Shown here: positions 11,401-22,238 of the stretch, in pieces | Numbering within the stretch: position 1 is the first letter of the stretch | Layout: each line of letters opens with the position of its first letter | Assembly: GCA_004802725.1 (NCBI GenBank) | Contig: SGPM01000114.1 | Location: 1-64,000 of the forward strand | Length of the DNA stretch: 64,000 nucleotides | Reading direction: 5' to 3' | From: Antrodiella citrinella | Lineage: Eukaryota; Basidiomycota; Agaricomycetes; Polyporales; Steccherinaceae | The notes under the pieces: model-generated | What the model saw: only the letters and a program-made list of their open reading frames with translations | Database searches by the model: none | Told to the model about the DNA's origin: nothing | Position numbers and translations under genes: made by a program

Positions 11401-12518
11401 GAGCAGATCGAGCTGCTCCCCGAAGAGAGAGGAAGCAAGGACACCTTCGCGGGCACGCATCCAATTCTTGTTGCCCCGTACGGTGTTAATCTCACCTGTC
11501 GATCGAGAAGTCGGGTAAGACTGACGTTATCCTTACGTGAAGATCAGCAGGAACGTACCGTTGTGAGCAGCCCATCGCATAGGCTGGGCCCTGTCCCAGC
11601 TTGGGAACGTGTTTGTGGAGAACCGAGAGTGTACAAGGGTGAAGTGAGAGCGGTACAGAACGTGATTGAGGTCGTGGTAGTAGTTGTACACTTGCGGTGG
11701 TGAGAGCTGACCCTTGTATACAATATTCCTTGACGAAAGCGAGCAGATGTAGAAACCCTTGGCGAGCGTACTTAACGAAGGTAACATTCGGTATTGAGCT
11801 TAGATTTTAGCTAGAGAAAGAGTGAAATCACACACATGCTATGAGTCGCGTGCTTTCTGAGAACGTAAAGCTGGCTTTCGAACTGCTTGGCATCGAATAC
11901 GCCACCTCGCGACGCGTGTCCGTCACCGTAAGCAGAGCGAAGCACAACGAAAGGTTGTAAGATCAATGGCTCTTTGCTAGCGGCGGCAGGACCGAGGATG
12001 GTACCGTCTGTGGGGACTTCGCGCCAGCCGAGGACTCTGAGACCAAGATCAGAGGCAACTTTGGAAAAGACGACCTGCTGCTTCTGGAGGCCGACGGGAT
12101 CGTTGGGTTTGAAGAACAGGTTACCGACAGCGTACTGACCAGGCTCAGGAAGTTCGCAGCCAATGTCTCGCTCGGCCTCACGCTTAAAGAAAAGGTGAGG
12201 AATGCCAGTCATGACACCTGCACCATCGCCATCCCGACTGTCAGCGCCGGTAGCACCACGATGGGTCATGGCGCAGAGTAGCTGGCGGGCGTCGGAGACA
12301 ATCTTGTGTGAATCCTCGCCTTTGATGTGACAAATGAAGCCTACACCGCAAGCATCCTTCTCTAGCTCGTTCTGGTACAAGCCCTGGTTAGCGGGCATCG
12401 CACCAGCCCAAGAAGAGGGATCCCTTTCGACAGCATGGAAACCGTTCTCGGATACATTCTCGGACTCTGCAGGAGTTATGAAGGGTAGAACAGGAGGTGG
12501 AAGCCAATCAGCGGCCAT
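5448..12518 (-). CDS. GLT1: Glutamate synthase (NADH), single-chain
   Basis: GLT1 converts 2-oxoglutarate, glutamine and NADH into two glutamates, a core step of ammonium assimilation. From the ATG at 12518 (protein begins MAADWLPPP) to the TAG at 5450-5448, about 2,140 residues can be followed through a dozen short introns, the usual length for fungal NADH-GOGAT. The order is: N-terminal class II amidotransferase domain, with the catalytic cysteine of KDACGVGF exposed after removal of a short propeptide; central and FMN-binding synthase domains ([19 protein letters not shown]); the 3Fe-4S cysteines [12 protein letters not shown], split by an intron between H and L; the glutamate synthase alpha C-terminal beta-helix ([16 protein letters not shown]); and a GltD-like half with [16 protein letters not shown] and two dinucleotide folds ([12 protein letters not shown] and [11 protein letters not shown]). 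It ends SGVVEVAA. I see no frame break. Confidence 0.97.
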
Positions 12519-14450
12519 GTAAAGAATGGCAGAAGACAAAAAATGCGATGTTTTCTGGCGAGCTCGAGGATGCGGTGGTCGGCGTGAGTGTGAAGCTGTG
12601 TGGACGATGGAGGCGAGGACGACGCTGGGTATGTCGCCAGAAAAATTTGTGAGCCCCTCTGGGAGATGGAGTCAGAAGAGCGGAAGACGAGGAATGCCTC
12701 AGCCTCCGCAATTTAAAGTCGGTTTGGGAGGTAATAACGGAATAGCCGCCCGTCCCTCCGATCTATTCAATCACGGGCCGATCTTGCGTGAATCTCAATC
12801 TCAGGCCGGCCGTCCGTCCAATCGCTAACGGCGGTTTCCAAACTTTGTAGGCACGCAGGCATCCCGCCGTTCCGGCATGACTCGGAGCGTCCTGGACGGT
12901 CTTCTGATCCTCCTCCGGTGGCGCGTGGACCACACATCTCTCTTTCCGCCCTTCCCAATATCGCCGGACAACGCAGTCGTCGAACGTACTATAAAATACT
13001 CCCAACCTCCCAAAACATCGCCAACAAAACATTGGGGCATTCTACGTCGTGGAACGTGATTACTCTCAGCGAACGAGCGACTTTTCATCGTTCCTTCGTC
13101 GTTCCGTCTCAAGTTTACGGCGTCGATCATCACATGCGATCGCAATATCCGCGATCGCAACCAACTCGTCGACGTGATTGATCCGACTCATCCCCTCCAT
13201 CGAAATCACAGCAACCAGCGATCTCCTACAAATTGCACGAGGAACGTACTAACGGAGGTGTTAACCCACCTTAGCCTGCAAAAGTGTTCCCAATGGTACA
13301 GATGACTGTCGCGGGAGAAAGGAAGAGTGTGCATCAGTCAGCATATAAACCGCGCTGGGTCGCGAACAACTCTACACCCACCTCTCCACTCATCCCCCGT
13401 CCACGCAAATACTCACAACGCGCTAAGACTCAATCTGCTTCCGGCGGGATCCTGGAAGCCCGCCACGATAACTGTCCCTCTGACTCGGTTCCGCACGCTT
13501 TACCGCCCGGGACATGGGAGTTCCCCAAAGTGCAAACGTTCTCCTCCAATTCTCCTCACGGAGCGATCTGCCATCAACTTCTCATGCATTCAGTAACCCC
13601 CAAGAAGACTTGCTCATGCTCAGCTTCTGACAATGAATGGACGCGAGTGTAGTGGGTTTGGACTTGGAAATCGGATGGCCACTCTTGGACTGCGTAGTGG
13701 AGGGCGCGTGCCGGGCATCACCCTTGGCAGTGAGTGCCCACAATTTAGATTCACGTATTCATCGAACCACGCCTCGAAGTACTCACTCCTGATTATGTCG
13801 AGAACATTGCCTTCAGGTTCGTTGAGAAGCTAAAGGATCCTAGTCTGGGCTTTCATGATAGCCGCCACGTGCATCCTATGTAACTGAGAAGGCTCAGGGT
13901 AAAGGCTAAAGAGCGTCACCAAAATACGCACCATGGTAGACCATGAGTCACCCCAAAGAAAGTCATGGATGTACTTCGCGCAACAGACTCACGACGAACG
14001 ACATGCGGCACTCGAACCACGATGCCATCAGTAGTACTTAGTGCTGAATCTTTCTATCAGATTCATAGCAAGTGTGTTCTCCAAAAATTTTATCTTGCGT
14101 TAAGAGGCCTTTCTTTCCCAACTCGTGTACATCGTGTACCTACTGGACGAATTGACTTTCCATCTGGGCTTGGTACATGAAACGATCTAGAACATGCGAA
14201 CGTTTTAGTTTCGAGCAGTGCTGCATGGCGATGTGACGTACTTTCTTCCTCTATTCCAACAACAGTAAAGGTGTGCTGGGAAGACTTAGTCCGCATTCGT
14301 TCATAATATCGGAGCAGTTTCGGAAAGAAAATCGCGAGGCATTCGCGCATCGAAAGGGTACAACATAGGTAGCAAGACGATTGCACATACAGCTGACGCG
14401 TCGAGCCCATCCGAACACAAAATGTTCCAAAACGTTCAAGGGCACGAACT
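12519..14450. other. GLT1 upstream region plus unassigned sequence
   Basis: This 1.9 kb interval lies between the GLT1 start and the LST8 stop. The GLT1 side (12.5-13.2 kb) should hold its promoter. A TATAAAA sequence on the plus strand is at 12990-12996, and a CCAAT-like gtccaatcg is near 12816. Between about 13280 and 14180 several medium plus-strand frames exist (for example 13284-13652 and 13633-13833). None shows a known domain, and I could not join them by plausible splice sites. The minus strand here has almost no open frames until 14090. I cannot support a gene, but a decayed or very intron-rich one is possible. Confidence 0.4.
13136..13158. repeat. Paired GCGATCGC palindromes
   Basis: The self-palindromic octamer GCGATCGC occurs at 13136-13143 and again at 13151-13158, separated by AATATCC. 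Start-to-start spacing is 15 bp. It lies about 620 bp upstream of the GLT1 start. A pair of identical palindromes could be a binding site for dimeric proteins, but no regulator is known to me for this sequence. Confidence 0.5.
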
Positions 14451-16005
14451 CTAGCCCGCACCATCGTGCAACGCGCAGCACACCGCCGCTGAATTGAACC
14501 CAAGTCAAAGTCAGCGAGCATATGAAGAAAGTGACAGAGGTCCTCCCACCTTTGTGGTGGCCATTGTATTGCCGGACAGTTTCGCCGGATGCCATTTCCC
14601 AAAGTCGCGCGGTGTGATCCGAGGAAGCTACAGAGTGAGAACGAACATGAGTGCCAAAAATACAAACGAGAGGTGTGTATTCCTACCGGTAACAAGGTAA
14701 GCAGAGTCAGCGCTGAACGCACAGTCCCATACCCATCGTTGATGACCTTGCAGAATCTTGTCCAGTTTGAATTCATAGTTGAGAGATATGGACCAAATTT
14801 TCACGGTGGTATCCGCGGAGCAGGTCGCAAGATATCTATGGCACAGCAGTTAATCACGGCGTTCAAACTGCTTGCAATGAATGCTGACTTTACGTCGGGA
14901 CTGAAGAGCACGCGAGTTAGGTACTTGTTGTGTGCTTGAAACTTCGTGACGGCTTGAAATCTAGGGAGATCCGATCGTTCATCGTTGATCTTCCATACGT
15001 AACACCTCCCCTGCAGGAACAGAGTGAGTACACACAGATAAAACGCCGGGAGATTGAGTGTCGGGCAAGACCTTGTTATTCCCGGCGACCAAGCATGAAC
15101 CATCGGAGGCGAGACTGATAGAACGCATAGGAATGTCCCCGGCAGGCGTCTGCAATTCTATCAGTCGTTTGGCAGAAAGGCGTGTGATTGTATAACGTAC
15201 AAGCTCATGCGTGCAGATGTTCTCGGACAGATCCCACTGCTTAATCCTGCCGGCTTGGTCGCACGAGATCAGCTCGCCTTGATTGGGGTGTACCACGACG
15301 TCGTTAACTGCGCATGGGCCATGTTACTGAAGTAACCCAGGGATGTCAGTATGCATACGCACCTGGAGCCTCGTTGTCGTAATTTCTATGCAAATGAGTG
15401 CTTCTACACGAGAAATAAGTTCAGAAAGAAGAAGGTAGAGTAAGCCAACGGACGTACCGAAGATCCCATATCTTGATAGTACCATCTTCACTGCCTGTAA
15501 CTAGCCATTTACCTTCACTGTGGAAACAGACCGAGGTAACGTTGGAATTGTGACCGTCAAAGGTGATAGCCTGGTGCAACTCCGGTTATACCGATAATGC
15601 TGCATTCGAGGGGGCTGAACTCACGGGCGAGGAAGAAGGACTTGCAATTTCATACACACAGACCTTCTTGTGAATTCCGGCAGCTAGGAGTCGTTTACTT
15701 CTGGGAGTTAGATGTGGTTCGAAGACGGCAGAGTAACCGGGGACGCACTCGGGTGATATTGCGAGACGGTTGATTTGCTGCAGGAACCCGGTGTGACTTG
15801 AGAATGGAAGTAGAGGACACGCGTGGTTGTAATGACTTACACCTGTTTCGCCTGAACGTGTACGTTCAATGGTTCTAGAGCAAATACCACTCCAAGCTTC
15901 CCAGAACCGTATTTCCTTGTCGTATGACCCAGTGACCAGGATGACAGACATGTCGGGGCGTGCAGCGGCAGCGGCAGCCTTGGGTAGCGAGGGCTGCGAG
16001 GGCAT
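14451..16005 (-). CDS. LST8: TOR complex WD40 subunit LST8
   Basis: LST8 (GbetaL) is a seven-bladed WD40 protein that binds the kinase domain of TOR in both TORC1 and TORC2. The N-terminal blade reads [20 protein letters not shown], followed by QINRL, a blade with [15 protein letters not shown], then [32 protein letters not shown] and [18 protein letters not shown]. It ends with the LST8-typical [13 protein letters not shown] before the TAG at 14453-14451. About six short introns are present. I chose the ATG at 16005 (MPSQPSLPK); an alternative in-frame ATG at 15951 begins MSVILVTG and matches the conserved start better. A further ATG at 16220 opens a 39-codon frame ending at a perfect donor (GTAAGT near 16103) but does not join LST8 in frame, so it may be a 5' leader exon. 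Confidence 0.93.
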
Positions 16006-16283
16006 GGCGATGTCCTCGCAAGGAGTAATGACCGCGGTCGGCAGTGGTGGCGTAAGTGGTAGCGGGACGAGGACGGTCGTCTTGTACTCAGGTAGTGATT
16101 ATGTAAGCACTTACCCAGATTAGGCATAATCTTGCCGCCCATGCCGCGAAGCTTGCGACCGTCGACGACCGTGACCATGACCTCGAACATCTCAGACTCG
16201 GAATATACACACTCGGTCACTCAACCTCATACAATCATCCAATACATATCCTTCTGTCTTCCACGATTCTCACTTTTTTCATC

Positions 16284-17440
16284 ATGTCTGCCACCCGAAA
16301 ATATCCCGTTACTCCTCCTCGGGATCACCTGAGCTTCGAGTGTTCTCGCGTCCTCCCCCTCCCCATTCATCTGCACATGGCAAGCCCCGAGGACTCGCTC
16401 GAATGTATTCCGACCGTGGACAATCGACCTTCATGTCTCATCGCCTTTATTCTTTACGCGTTCAACACCGAACACTGCTTTATCTAGGTAATCAAGTTTC
16501 TCTTTGCCTCGCAACACGACCCCCCCCCCTGCGACATAAATTACGTATTAGGTTGTAAGGTGCCTGCTCATATCGCTGTTCTCGTGCGACCACCCCCTCT
16601 GGTTCCTCATGTCATTCTGGGCTCGCCACTTACTCGGTACCTATCCATCCCGCGAAGCCAAATCTTCACCTCTAGTCTGCGATCCTTGAACCCCATCCCC
16701 CCGGTCGCTTCGCTACTTCCCTGGCTAGGGGCGTGGCACGTCATCACTACCTCAGTTTACTTCCCTTTGCAAGAATGTTTTCATGTATAGAAATGCATAG
16801 AACTTCTACCGGACGATCGCTCACTCGTTCCACCGGGCTCCCTCTTTTCGGCCGTACTGCTCGCTTGGCCACGACATCATGAACAAAATCAAAATAGGTG
16901 CAAAGGACAACCTCCAGACTCCTTTTCATTCTCGGTGCAACTGCAGTCACTCTTCCATACAAGTCCAATTTGGCCACGCCTCCCATTTCCGCAAGGTCTT
17001 TATTTTACATGTTCCAGCCTCTGGCCGGTCGACCCTCCACCCTTGAATATCTCTCACCTTCGCGTCGACATATAAGGCTGGACTGGCCAAGGCATATATG
17101 ACATTGCTTTCCGCGTGCTGTATACAGCCCTCTGTCCTCCTCCCTCACAACCGATGGAAAGATTTCCAGTTAGTCGTGCTGTCCCCTCATACCTCTCGCA
17201 AGTATTTTGCATACTGACCACCATTCAAGCAGGCCGGTACTAAAGTCGCCTTTGTCGCCGAAGGCAACGGCAATAAGCAAGGCGTCGTGGAAAGTGTCTC
17301 CCTCGTTGACGTAAGTCTCAACGCATCGTTTCGTACGTGTGTTGTCGTTGACCAGTATGTTGTAGGGCCAAGAAATTGCAATCGTTAAAACCGCGACAGA
17401 CGGCAAGACTGTAAAAGTCCCGTGCGTCTACCTTTAGCCA
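16284..17440 (+). CDS. Putative short gene, exon structure unresolved
   Basis: I do not recognise this. Two kinds of coding-like text occur on the plus strand. Near 16284 an ATG in good context begins MSATRKYPVTPPRDHLSF; shortly after, the neighbouring frame reads SRPPPPHSSAHGKPRGLARM and runs to a clean splice donor near 16490, so the two pieces differ by one frame. At 17230-17420 two exons joined by a 57-nt intron read GTKVAFVAEGNGNKQGVVES and then GQEIAIVKTATDGKTVKV, which looks like a small all-beta fold. Between them I find long stretches without convincing exons. Either this is one gene with a leader and long introns, or two fragments. The limits given enclose the coding-like parts only. 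Confidence 0.3.
16520..16529 (+). repeat. Homopolymer of ten C
   Basis: A run of ten C (16520-16529) lies within a presumed intron or leader of the unresolved gene. Such runs are prone to length errors in sequencing, which matters here because nearby frames appear shifted. Confidence 0.7.
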
Positions 17441-17957
17441 CCGAACCGCCCACGTTGACATGTTAGGTTCAACAGGTGTATGTCCCTAACCAGGGTTTGA
17501 TGTGCTCCGTTCATTCATTCCCCAGCCCTCCCGATTTCGCCATGACATTTAAACCCATTTGCTCGCTCCTTTTTTCGATTTTCGACCCTGGACGATGTTT
17601 CTTCATAGATTGTGCCACAACGGACTTCTGGACTCTCTGGTTTGGAATAGACTCTGACCCCTTGCAATATCGGTGTAATCTTGTAGATTTACGTAGATTT
17701 AGTAATTTATTTTGTCACTTGTCTTGTCGCACTTAGATGCTATCGACCTTGTCTGGAGTCTGGACCACATCTGCAGCGTGTCAACAATGTAGCATCGCTG
17801 TATTTGAATATGACTTGTGCGAAGCAAACGAAGACCTTTGAGGTTTTGACTAGTACAGCTATAGCAGGACTTGACCGAAAATGGACGGGCGATCAACCGG
17901 CGGGCCCGATGGTTGAGCGTTACTTGAAGATCGGCCCCCTCTTTCTTGTAAACTACG

Positions 17958-19477
17958 ATGATTATGAACAGACTGAGGTCAGTGATTTTGAGGCCAACCG
18001 TGAACTCGCTGACCTGAACGTCCCAGGGATGCTATTTCACCTATATGCGTCGCGCTGGGATATCGTCTGCTCGCATATATTGTGGTTCTGAGCCAGTACC
18101 TATCTTCTTCATGCTACGACTATCTATCCCGTGCATGCGGCCTCCCGCCGTGTGGTGTCTTCAGAGTGCAGGACAGTGCGGTTGTAATCATAGGAGGAGA
18201 AGGCGGTATGTTTTTCAACTTCTGTCGTATCTGAGATGCCGAGGCTTACTGAACAACACAGATCTGGGCAGGTCTATAGCACTGAACTTTTCTGAATTGG
18301 GATACACTGTCTTCACTCTACATCCGACGCAACAACACGTGGCAGTCAGTGAGCTATCCACACAGTCGACCGACACATCCTCCGCTACGGTGCGCTCTAA
18401 CCGTACTGGCCCTGAAGTTTTGTTTGTACTCATTCGGCAGGATATATGGTCACCAGCTTCTATACGCGTGGCACAAGAGAAAGGTGCGGTCTGATCATCC
18501 ATGGGGTTTAGTAGCCCCAATTGCCTTGGACATGAGCTCCGCTAGCGACCGCAAACGAGCCTCTGAAACCATCCGAGCTTACTGCACGACACATTCTCTG
18601 CAGCTGGTTGCTCTGATATCATTTTCCCCGACTGCTCGCTCCTCACTTTCTGACAATGCATTCTTGCAAAGCACCACATCAATACATCCGCCTCAGTCGC
18701 GACTGAAACACCGATCGGCCAAAGACTTCTCGCAGGCACTTGTATGGGGTGACATGGTAGCTCAGTCGGTCCGGGAACCTATCGTTCTGTTTCAGGACTA
18801 TATCGACATGCTTGCACGGGTCTCAGGGCGAATCATCATGATGTCAACTTGCTGTGACACTGACACGGCCTCTTCTAGTAAGTCCGACATTTCTTCGAGC
18901 GAAGGTCGCTCCGACATCTATATCTTTTACAGATCTTAATACCCTCAGTTCATCGTTCGATAGTATCCAACGCTCGGTTGCGCAGTATCTAGGACAACAA
19001 CTTGGCTTTTACGGCATTAAACTATGCACGGTGGATACAGGCCCCGTACAGCACCATGAGGAACAGTCGTCATCCAATACATCATCAGCGAACAGTGGAC
19101 TTTGGTGCTCGATTTTCAGACCGCTCCATCGCATTGCGAAATCAGCAGGTCGACATCTGCGATTGAAGTCCGATCTATGTACGTTGTGATTGTTCTTGTC
19201 ACTTGACATTGTCGTCTAACTCTGAGTTATCACTACATAGTCGTACGTGATCCTCTTGTCGTCACGCAAGACGATATTTCGCAACTACTGGGCGAGATAG
19301 TTGCCGCTGAGTATGAGTTCATGTCACTTGTATGAATAGGTGACTCAATTTTTCGGCTACAGGTTTCCGAAGGACTCGTATTGCTTGGGGGTCCAGCCGT
19401 ACCTGTCCCGCGTATCTCAGGTGATACCCACCCCAATTCGGTTGTTCAACTCCTTGGCTGTAAGGCCTTCCCAGTAA
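17958..19477 (+). CDS. DUF1776-like short-chain dehydrogenase/reductase fold protein
   Basis: This matches the fungal DUF1776 family, which has a Rossmann/SDR-like core and unknown function; a member has been placed in mitochondria. Proposed start: ATG at 17958 (MIMNRLRDAISP), then an intron (17978-18026) and a hydrophobic segment around LGYRLLAYIVVLSQYL that may be a membrane anchor. The nucleotide-fold strand reads VVIIGGEGDLGRSIALNFSE, followed by LGYTVFTLHP. Later blocks include an Ala/Ser-rich helix with QALVWGDMVAQSV, SGRIIMMSTCC, the paired segment SFDSIQRSVAQYLGQQLGFY, and a C-terminal SYCLGVQPYLSRVSQ ending with TAA at 19475-19477. The usual catalytic Tyr-x3-Lys of active SDRs is not evident, so enzymatic activity is doubtful. 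Length is about 410 residues. It converges on ALKBH7 with about 160 bp between stops. Confidence 0.72.
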
Positions 19478-19636
19478 GTAGACCGCTGTTATGTATTATT
19501 GTCATATACATCATCTGTAGACAAATAGCTGTAGCAACCCTGTTTCTATGTAGTTCAATAGAGTGTCCCATGGAGTTACCCTGTCACTCAAGCAGGATGA
19601 GATGAGGCCTCATAACCGTCCAGCGACCATGTACGA

Positions 19637-20597
19637 CTACATTGACATTGGCGTCATCGGCGATTCTGAGGCGAACCTATCCATGAGCATGCGTATGTTC
19701 TGGACACTTTCGCTCACCCGTATCATTATGCTGAGACGCTGACCGCCGCCACCCTTCAGAATGGAATGTTCGTAGCCATACCTCGTGGAGTCTCTGTGGT
19801 GCGGGGTTATGCTCGAAGTACCTCAAGAATACCGCACAGGTACCCACTTCTGCAAATAGACACTCCCTGATGGAAGCGCGATGTCCAAGGCATCCTGCGC
19901 GTCTTGCATATTCTGAAGCCTCATGGTTCTGGCAGCCCCCAGGCTGACGCCTAGAATCCATGAACCGCTAGCTTCAATGTTATCGACATGTGGCTGCAGG
20001 AGCGAATAAGGGCGGTGAACAAAAATATCCTGCCACAGCGGAGTCTTACTCACCAAAATCTCGCCATCACTTGCTAAATGCAAGATGTGCGTTTGTGTAG
20101 GCTCTTGGGGATGGAGACCTCGCAATCGGTCGAGCAGAGGTTCCAACCCAGGAAGGTCAGGCCACGTAGAGACGTGCATTTCACGGAAATGCTTGATAAC
20201 ACCGTCGTAATGCCCCTACGGAAATTGCACATAAGAATGATATGAGTTTCATGAGGGCTTACAAACACACCTCTTCGAAGTCATAGTACCCGTCAGGAAG
20301 GAACAATCCCTGCACTGACTGCGGCAATACATGGGAATGCATGCCGTGATTGTTCGCAACATAATCCTTTCTCCGTTGTCGGAATTGTCTGTTCTCTACA
20401 GCGTCCAGCTTGTGCAGGGCAGCAGAGAGCAGCAGACGTTGTTCTACGCCGTCAAAAACATCTGGATAAAATGCGAAATTCTCGAGAAGCCCATTGCGGG
20501 ATAAACCTTGCGTGAGGTTTCGTCTTCGCACGTATGATACTGCACGGCATGCAGACTGCAGAAGCCAGGAAGAGGTGTAGCTTGTGGAACCTAACAT
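19637..20597 (-). CDS. ALKBH7-type 2-oxoglutarate/Fe(II) dioxygenase, mitochondrial
   Basis: ALKBH7 homologues are mitochondrial members of the AlkB family; in mammals they act in mitochondrial RNA demethylation and in necrotic death. The start at 20597 gives an arginine-rich, acid-poor leader (MLGSTSYTSSWLLQSACRAV) of the kind that directs import. The body then reads LLENFAFYPDVFDGVEQ. The iron-binding HxD is in LPHVDNIEASGSWILG, followed by MRLQN, LPSGSVYLQKDSTRYGYEHS with the distal histidine, and the 2-oxoglutarate-binding arginines in GQRLSIMIR. It ends MTPMSM before TAG at 19639-19637. About 265 residues, slightly longer than the human protein. An intron splits QK from DSTRYGYEH. It is divergent from a mitochondrial carrier gene. 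Confidence 0.88.
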
Positions 20598-20989
20598 GCA
20601 GTCCCACGACCTCCAGACCTTCGAAACGGGAAGTGTCGAGAGTGAGTGGTACAGCGAATCCGGACTCGGATTTGGACTGGCCGAGTTCAGGCTCCACGAC
20701 TTCAAATCGGAGCGCTCGCTTCCATCAAAGGGTATCGGAGATTGCCGGACACTCAAGATCTATGGTGCAGATCTTATCCGAGTCCGAGGACCTCCTGCCT
20801 TTATACATACTCCAGGTTCAAGCTCACGCATTCAAAGGGCCACTATTCCTTACGGCACGGGTACTGCACAATCCCCTCATCCGCGCTTGAAGCAGAAGAG
20901 TACCCCCACACTCTAACGCCCTCCAGTGACAAGGGCTTTGTCGGACAGGTGAACGTGTCGTTGATTCTGCAACCCTTCATTGCACATGC
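20598..20989. promoter_or_regulatory. Shared divergent promoter region ALKBH7-type/carrier
   Basis: This 392-bp interval separates the start codons of two divergent genes whose products are both expected in mitochondria, so it must carry both promoters. Open frames cross it on both strands (the ALKBH7 frame stays open to 20756), which leaves a small possibility that the ALKBH7 start is further upstream. I see no clear TATA box. Confidence 0.45.
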
Positions 20990-22238
20990 ATGTCCGCTGG
21001 CAACGATGACGGAAATTCTTTCTATGCTGCCATGGCAAGGACCGCGACGCGTGGTGTGGCGCTGTACTTCTCGAGACCAGTCCGATTATTCAGGCCTTCG
21101 AAAGGTGCGTGTTGTACGCGTGTGTCGGAGCGCGGGACTTTGTTCACCCTTTCTCAGTCAACGGCTGGCAAACACTCAACAGTCTTGCCACTCAACAGGG
21201 ACAGTCCCTGACCCCACAGTATGTCAGAAATTTGGTTAGAAAGCAAGGTGTTCGTACCGTCTTCGTAATACCTGTACGAGGTTCTCTAGTCTGACGGACT
21301 TCATTTATCTGATTAGTTTATGGTATTACCCAAACATTTTGTCCCCCCAATGATAGTGAATCTAGCCTTGGGATCCGTACTCTGGGCGACGTATGGCGAG
21401 GCCGCAAATACCCTAAGCACCCAGATATCTTCACCGGTATTGGTGTCCGCTCTTTCGGGGGGCATTGCAGGTGGTGCCCAGGCATTGCTCGCTGCACCGG
21501 CGGAGAACGTCAGATTTTTACTCGAAGGCGGCAATCCGGCGAGCGGATGGTCTCGTGCATGGAAAGAAGTCTTCCGCGGTAGCGACAGTCAAAATGCGCT
21601 CCCTCGAGAAGCGCAGCTGCACGAAGCGAGGCAAGTCAAAATGTGGATGAGAGAGGTAGGAGAGATGGCTGGACGTGGATGGAACGGCTGGCGTTGGGGT
21701 GTCGTAAAGGATACATGTGGTACATATCCTCTTTATGAACCACATGTAAACGCAAGCTCATGTCTAAATGCAATCAGGATTCGCCGTCTTCTTTGCAATC
21801 TTTGAACTCACACGCCGGACAGCTGTCTATGCGAAATTGGTAGTTGAAGCGCGGTTGCAAGATGAGGCGCGTCGAGGCCATGTCGTCCAGAAGAACATAC
21901 CACGAGTTGTTCATGCACTGACGCTTGTGTCGGGTGGCGCGGCTGCAGGACTAGCTTACGAGCTGACATGCCGGCCTTGGGACATGGCAAGGAAATATGT
22001 TCACATGAACCAAATGACCTCCCCCTCCGAGCGACTAGGCTACGCAAAGTTGCTGCTACATAAGCTTAGGGACGATGGACTAGCATCGTTTTTCAGAAAC
22101 CCACTTCCGGCAACCCACGAGGAATCACGGTCTCTGGCTCAGCGAAGACTACGGTCGTTCCTCAGAACGTTGGCGAGAGTTGGTCCGTGGGGTGTAGGGT
22201 TTTTGGTTTGGGAGTCGTTCGGGCCTGGAATATCATAG
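20990..22238 (+). CDS. Mitochondrial carrier (SLC25) family protein with degenerate first repeat
   Basis: SLC25 carriers move metabolites across the inner mitochondrial membrane and have three repeats, each with a PX[DE]XX[RK] motif. The start ATG at 20990 gives MSAGNDDGNSFYAAMARTAT. Repeat 1 is degenerate: RPVRLFRPSK lacks the acidic residue. Repeat 2 has APAENVRFLLEGG (P-x-E-x-x-R) after SGGIAGGAQALLA. Repeat 3 has CRPWDMARKYV (P-x-D-x-x-R) after SGGAAAGLAYELT. Introns are at about 21109-21158, 21276-21316 and 21720-21778. The protein is about 370 residues and ends WESFGPGIS. A loop of charged residues (LPREAQLHEARQVKMWMREV) sits between the second and third repeats. Substrate cannot be predicted. 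Fungi have a family of such divergent carriers. Confidence 0.78.

Noticed and set aside
14090..14776. 228-residue minus-strand open frame overlapping the LST8 3' end
   Set aside because: It is out of frame with the LST8 exons; the correct LST8 exons and stop at 14451 explain the region.
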